From Sphingomonas sp. GM_Shp_1 (GTDB taxonomy: Bacteria; Pseudomonadota; Alphaproteobacteria; Sphingomonadales; Sphingomonadaceae), in the NCBI RefSeq assembly GCF_026540895.1, contig NZ_JALNUR010000022.1, positions 1 to 59,152 of the forward strand: a DNA stretch of 59,152 nucleotides, given 5' to 3'. Positions 58,015-59,152 of the stretch are shown here, piece after piece. The notes beneath the pieces were generated by a model. That model was not told the DNA's origin. It saw nothing but the letters and a program-made list of their open reading frames with translations, and made no database searches. The translations under genes and the position numbers were made by a program. Numbering within the stretch: the first letter of the stretch is position 1; every line of letters begins with the position of its first letter.

Positions 58015-58634
58015 AACCCCTGTTGATCTGCGATTGCGACGAAGTGCTGGTCCATATGGTGCGGCATTTCCGCAGCTGGCTGGACGAGGCGCATGACATC
58101 GACTTCGCGCTCGACCGCCACGACTTTTTCGGGGCGATGACCCGGCGGGACAGCGGCTCCGCGCTGAGCCAGACCGAGGCCTGGGACCTGCTGCACGGCT
58201 TCTTCCCCGGCCAGATGGAGCGCCAGACCCTGGTCCCCCACGCCGCCGAAGCGCTGGCGACGCTGGCCGAGACCGCCGATATCGTCATCCTGACCAACCT
58301 GATCGAGGAATGCCGCCAGCCGCGAATCGAGCAACTCGCGCGCTTCGGCATCGCCCACCGCGTCCAGTGCAACAGCGGCGGCAAGGGCGAGCCGGTGGCG
58401 AAGCTGGTCGCCGAACATGGCCATCCCGTCACCGTCTTCGTCGACGACCTGCCGCAGCATCATGCCTCGGTCGCGGAACATGCGCCGCAGGTCCACCGGC
58501 TGCACATGGTGTCGGAGCCCGAAATGGCGCCGCACGTACCCCCCGCCCCCGACGCCCATGCGCGGATCGACGACTGGCGACGGGCGGAGGACTGGATCGC
58601 GGCGCGTTTCGCCGAGGGACGGCCCGCCGCCTGA
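58011..58634 (+). CDS. HAD-like hydrolase family protein
   Basis: The 207-residue protein has the HAD nucleophile motif ICDCDEVLVHM at the start, motif II ILTNLIEE and motif III/IV around NSGGKGEPVAKLV and VFVDDLPQH. These suggest a phosphatase-like fold. The first Asp pair has the form DCDE, with the catalytic acid two residues after the nucleophile (D-x-D). The substrate is not apparent. It is coupled to the DUF3572 gene. Confidence 0.78.
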   Translation: MKPLLICDCDEVLVHMVRHFRSWLDEAHDIDFALDRHDFFGAMTRRDSGSALSQTEAWDLLHGFFPGQMERQTLVPHAAEALATLAETADIVILTNLIEECRQPRIEQLARFGIAHRVQCNSGGKGEPVAKLVAEHGHPVTVFVDDLPQHHASVAEHAPQVHRLHMVSEPEMAPHVPPAPDAHARIDDWRRAEDWIAARFAEGRPAA

Positions 58635-58681
58635 TCGCCATGGCTTGACCTGAACGGGGCGGTCGCGCCATGTCTCGCGCC

Positions 58682-59146
58682 ATGACCACCCATATCGATC
58701 GCGCGCTCGAGCAGCTCGGCCTCACCCTGCCGGAGGCCGCCGCCCCCGTCGCCGCCTATGTCCCCGTCGTCGAGGCGGGCGGGCTTCTCCACATTTCGGG
58801 CCAGCTGCCCTTCATCGACGGCCAGCTCGTCACCGGACGGCTGGGCGACAGCGTCTCGCTGGAAGACGGGCAGAAGGCGGCGCAGGCATGCGGCCTGATG
58901 CTGGTCGCGCAGATCCGGAAATATCTGGGCGGCGACCTGTCGCGCGTGAAGCGGATCGTGAAGCTGGGCGTGTTCGTCAATTCGGCGGGCGACTTCACCG
59001 ACCAGCCCAAGGTCGCCAATGGCGCGTCGGAGCTGATGGTGGCGCTGTTCGGCGATTCGGGACGTCATGCCCGCTCGGCGGTCGGCGTGCCGGTGCTGCC
59101 GCTGGGCGCGGCGGTCGAGGTGGATGCGATTGTAGAGCTGGCCTGA
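58682..59146 (+). CDS. RidA-family protein (YjgF/YER057c/UK114)
   Basis: About 154 residues beginning MTTHIDRALEQLGLTLPEAA. Marks are LLHISGQLPFIDG, GQKAAQACGLMLVAQI, VKRIVKLGVFVNSAGDF and SAVGVPVLPLGAAVEVDAIV. RidA enzymes deaminate reactive enamine/imine intermediates, but this branch is of the longer divergent kind, so specificity is uncertain and the usual catalytic Arg is not clear. An in-frame ATG at 58670 would add four residues. The gene ends seven bases before the window end. Confidence 0.85.
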   Translation: MTTHIDRALEQLGLTLPEAAAPVAAYVPVVEAGGLLHISGQLPFIDGQLVTGRLGDSVSLEDGQKAAQACGLMLVAQIRKYLGGDLSRVKRIVKLGVFVNSAGDFTDQPKVANGASELMVALFGDSGRHARSAVGVPVLPLGAAVEVDAIVELA

Positions 59147-59152
59147 TTTTTT

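Overview
The window is high-GC DNA with alphaproteobacterial gene content. The best guess is a member of the Sphingomonadaceae (Sphingomonas-like). This rests on the rimP-nusA-ylxR-infB order, a divK/DUF3572 neighbourhood, the style of the TonB receptor (EIVVTG plug start) and several families of intergenic palindromes that I associate with sphingomonads. The genus is inferred from family resemblance; no database was searched.

Layout. 1-3610: the rimP-nusA operon on the minus strand, with a small tautomerase gene lodged between nusA and ylxR; infB is cut by the window edge. 3785-10578: a PQQ-type sugar dehydrogenase lipoprotein, a ROK regulator, an MFS sugar porter, a LacI regulator with candidate operators, and a threonine aldolase behind a two-hairpin leader. 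10579-13714: palindromic repeats, a short hypothetical gene, an OmpA-like lipoprotein and an AI-2E family membrane protein. 13715-21898: gltB and gltD (in the order gltD-gltB), uppP, an NDUFA9-like reductase and tRNA-Leu(CAG).

22122-53406 is the main feature: about 31 kb almost wholly devoted to purines. The minus-strand operon 33102-23032 encodes ureide breakdown. It runs hpxX, hpxY, hpxW, allantoate amidohydrolase, ureidoglycine aminotransferase, puuE, hpxZ, uraD, a flavoprotein, uraH and an SBF-type carrier, mostly joined by overlaps of 1 to 11 bases. The plus-strand operon 35214-43580 encodes a purine permease, XdhA, XdhB, XdhC, guanine deaminase and an exported nucleoside hydrolase. A second plus-strand run (44797-49799) encodes a TonB-dependent receptor, an exported NUP-family protein and an 8-oxoguanine-type deaminase. 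An exported adenosine deaminase-like enzyme, a second (NCS2) permease, a cytoplasmic adenine deaminase, a purine phosphoribosyltransferase and two LysR regulators complete the set. Read together they describe purine nucleoside capture at the outer membrane, deamination and cleavage in the periplasm, base import, conversion to xanthine and urate, and ring opening to allantoate. The last steps go through ureidoglycine, oxalurate and oxamate, with oxalate, ammonia, CO2 and glycine as predicted products. No classical uricase (UaZ), PuuD or HpxO-type protein is visible, so the flavoprotein at 24385-25806 is the candidate for urate hydroxylation.

53413-59146: a GT39-like membrane glycosyltransferase, tRNA-Gln(CTG), a Ppx/GppA phosphatase, rlmE, divK, a DUF3572 gene, a HAD-like protein and a RidA-family protein. 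The gene-poor gaps hold at least four families of palindromic repeats. No CRISPR array, insertion sequence, integrase or phage gene was seen.
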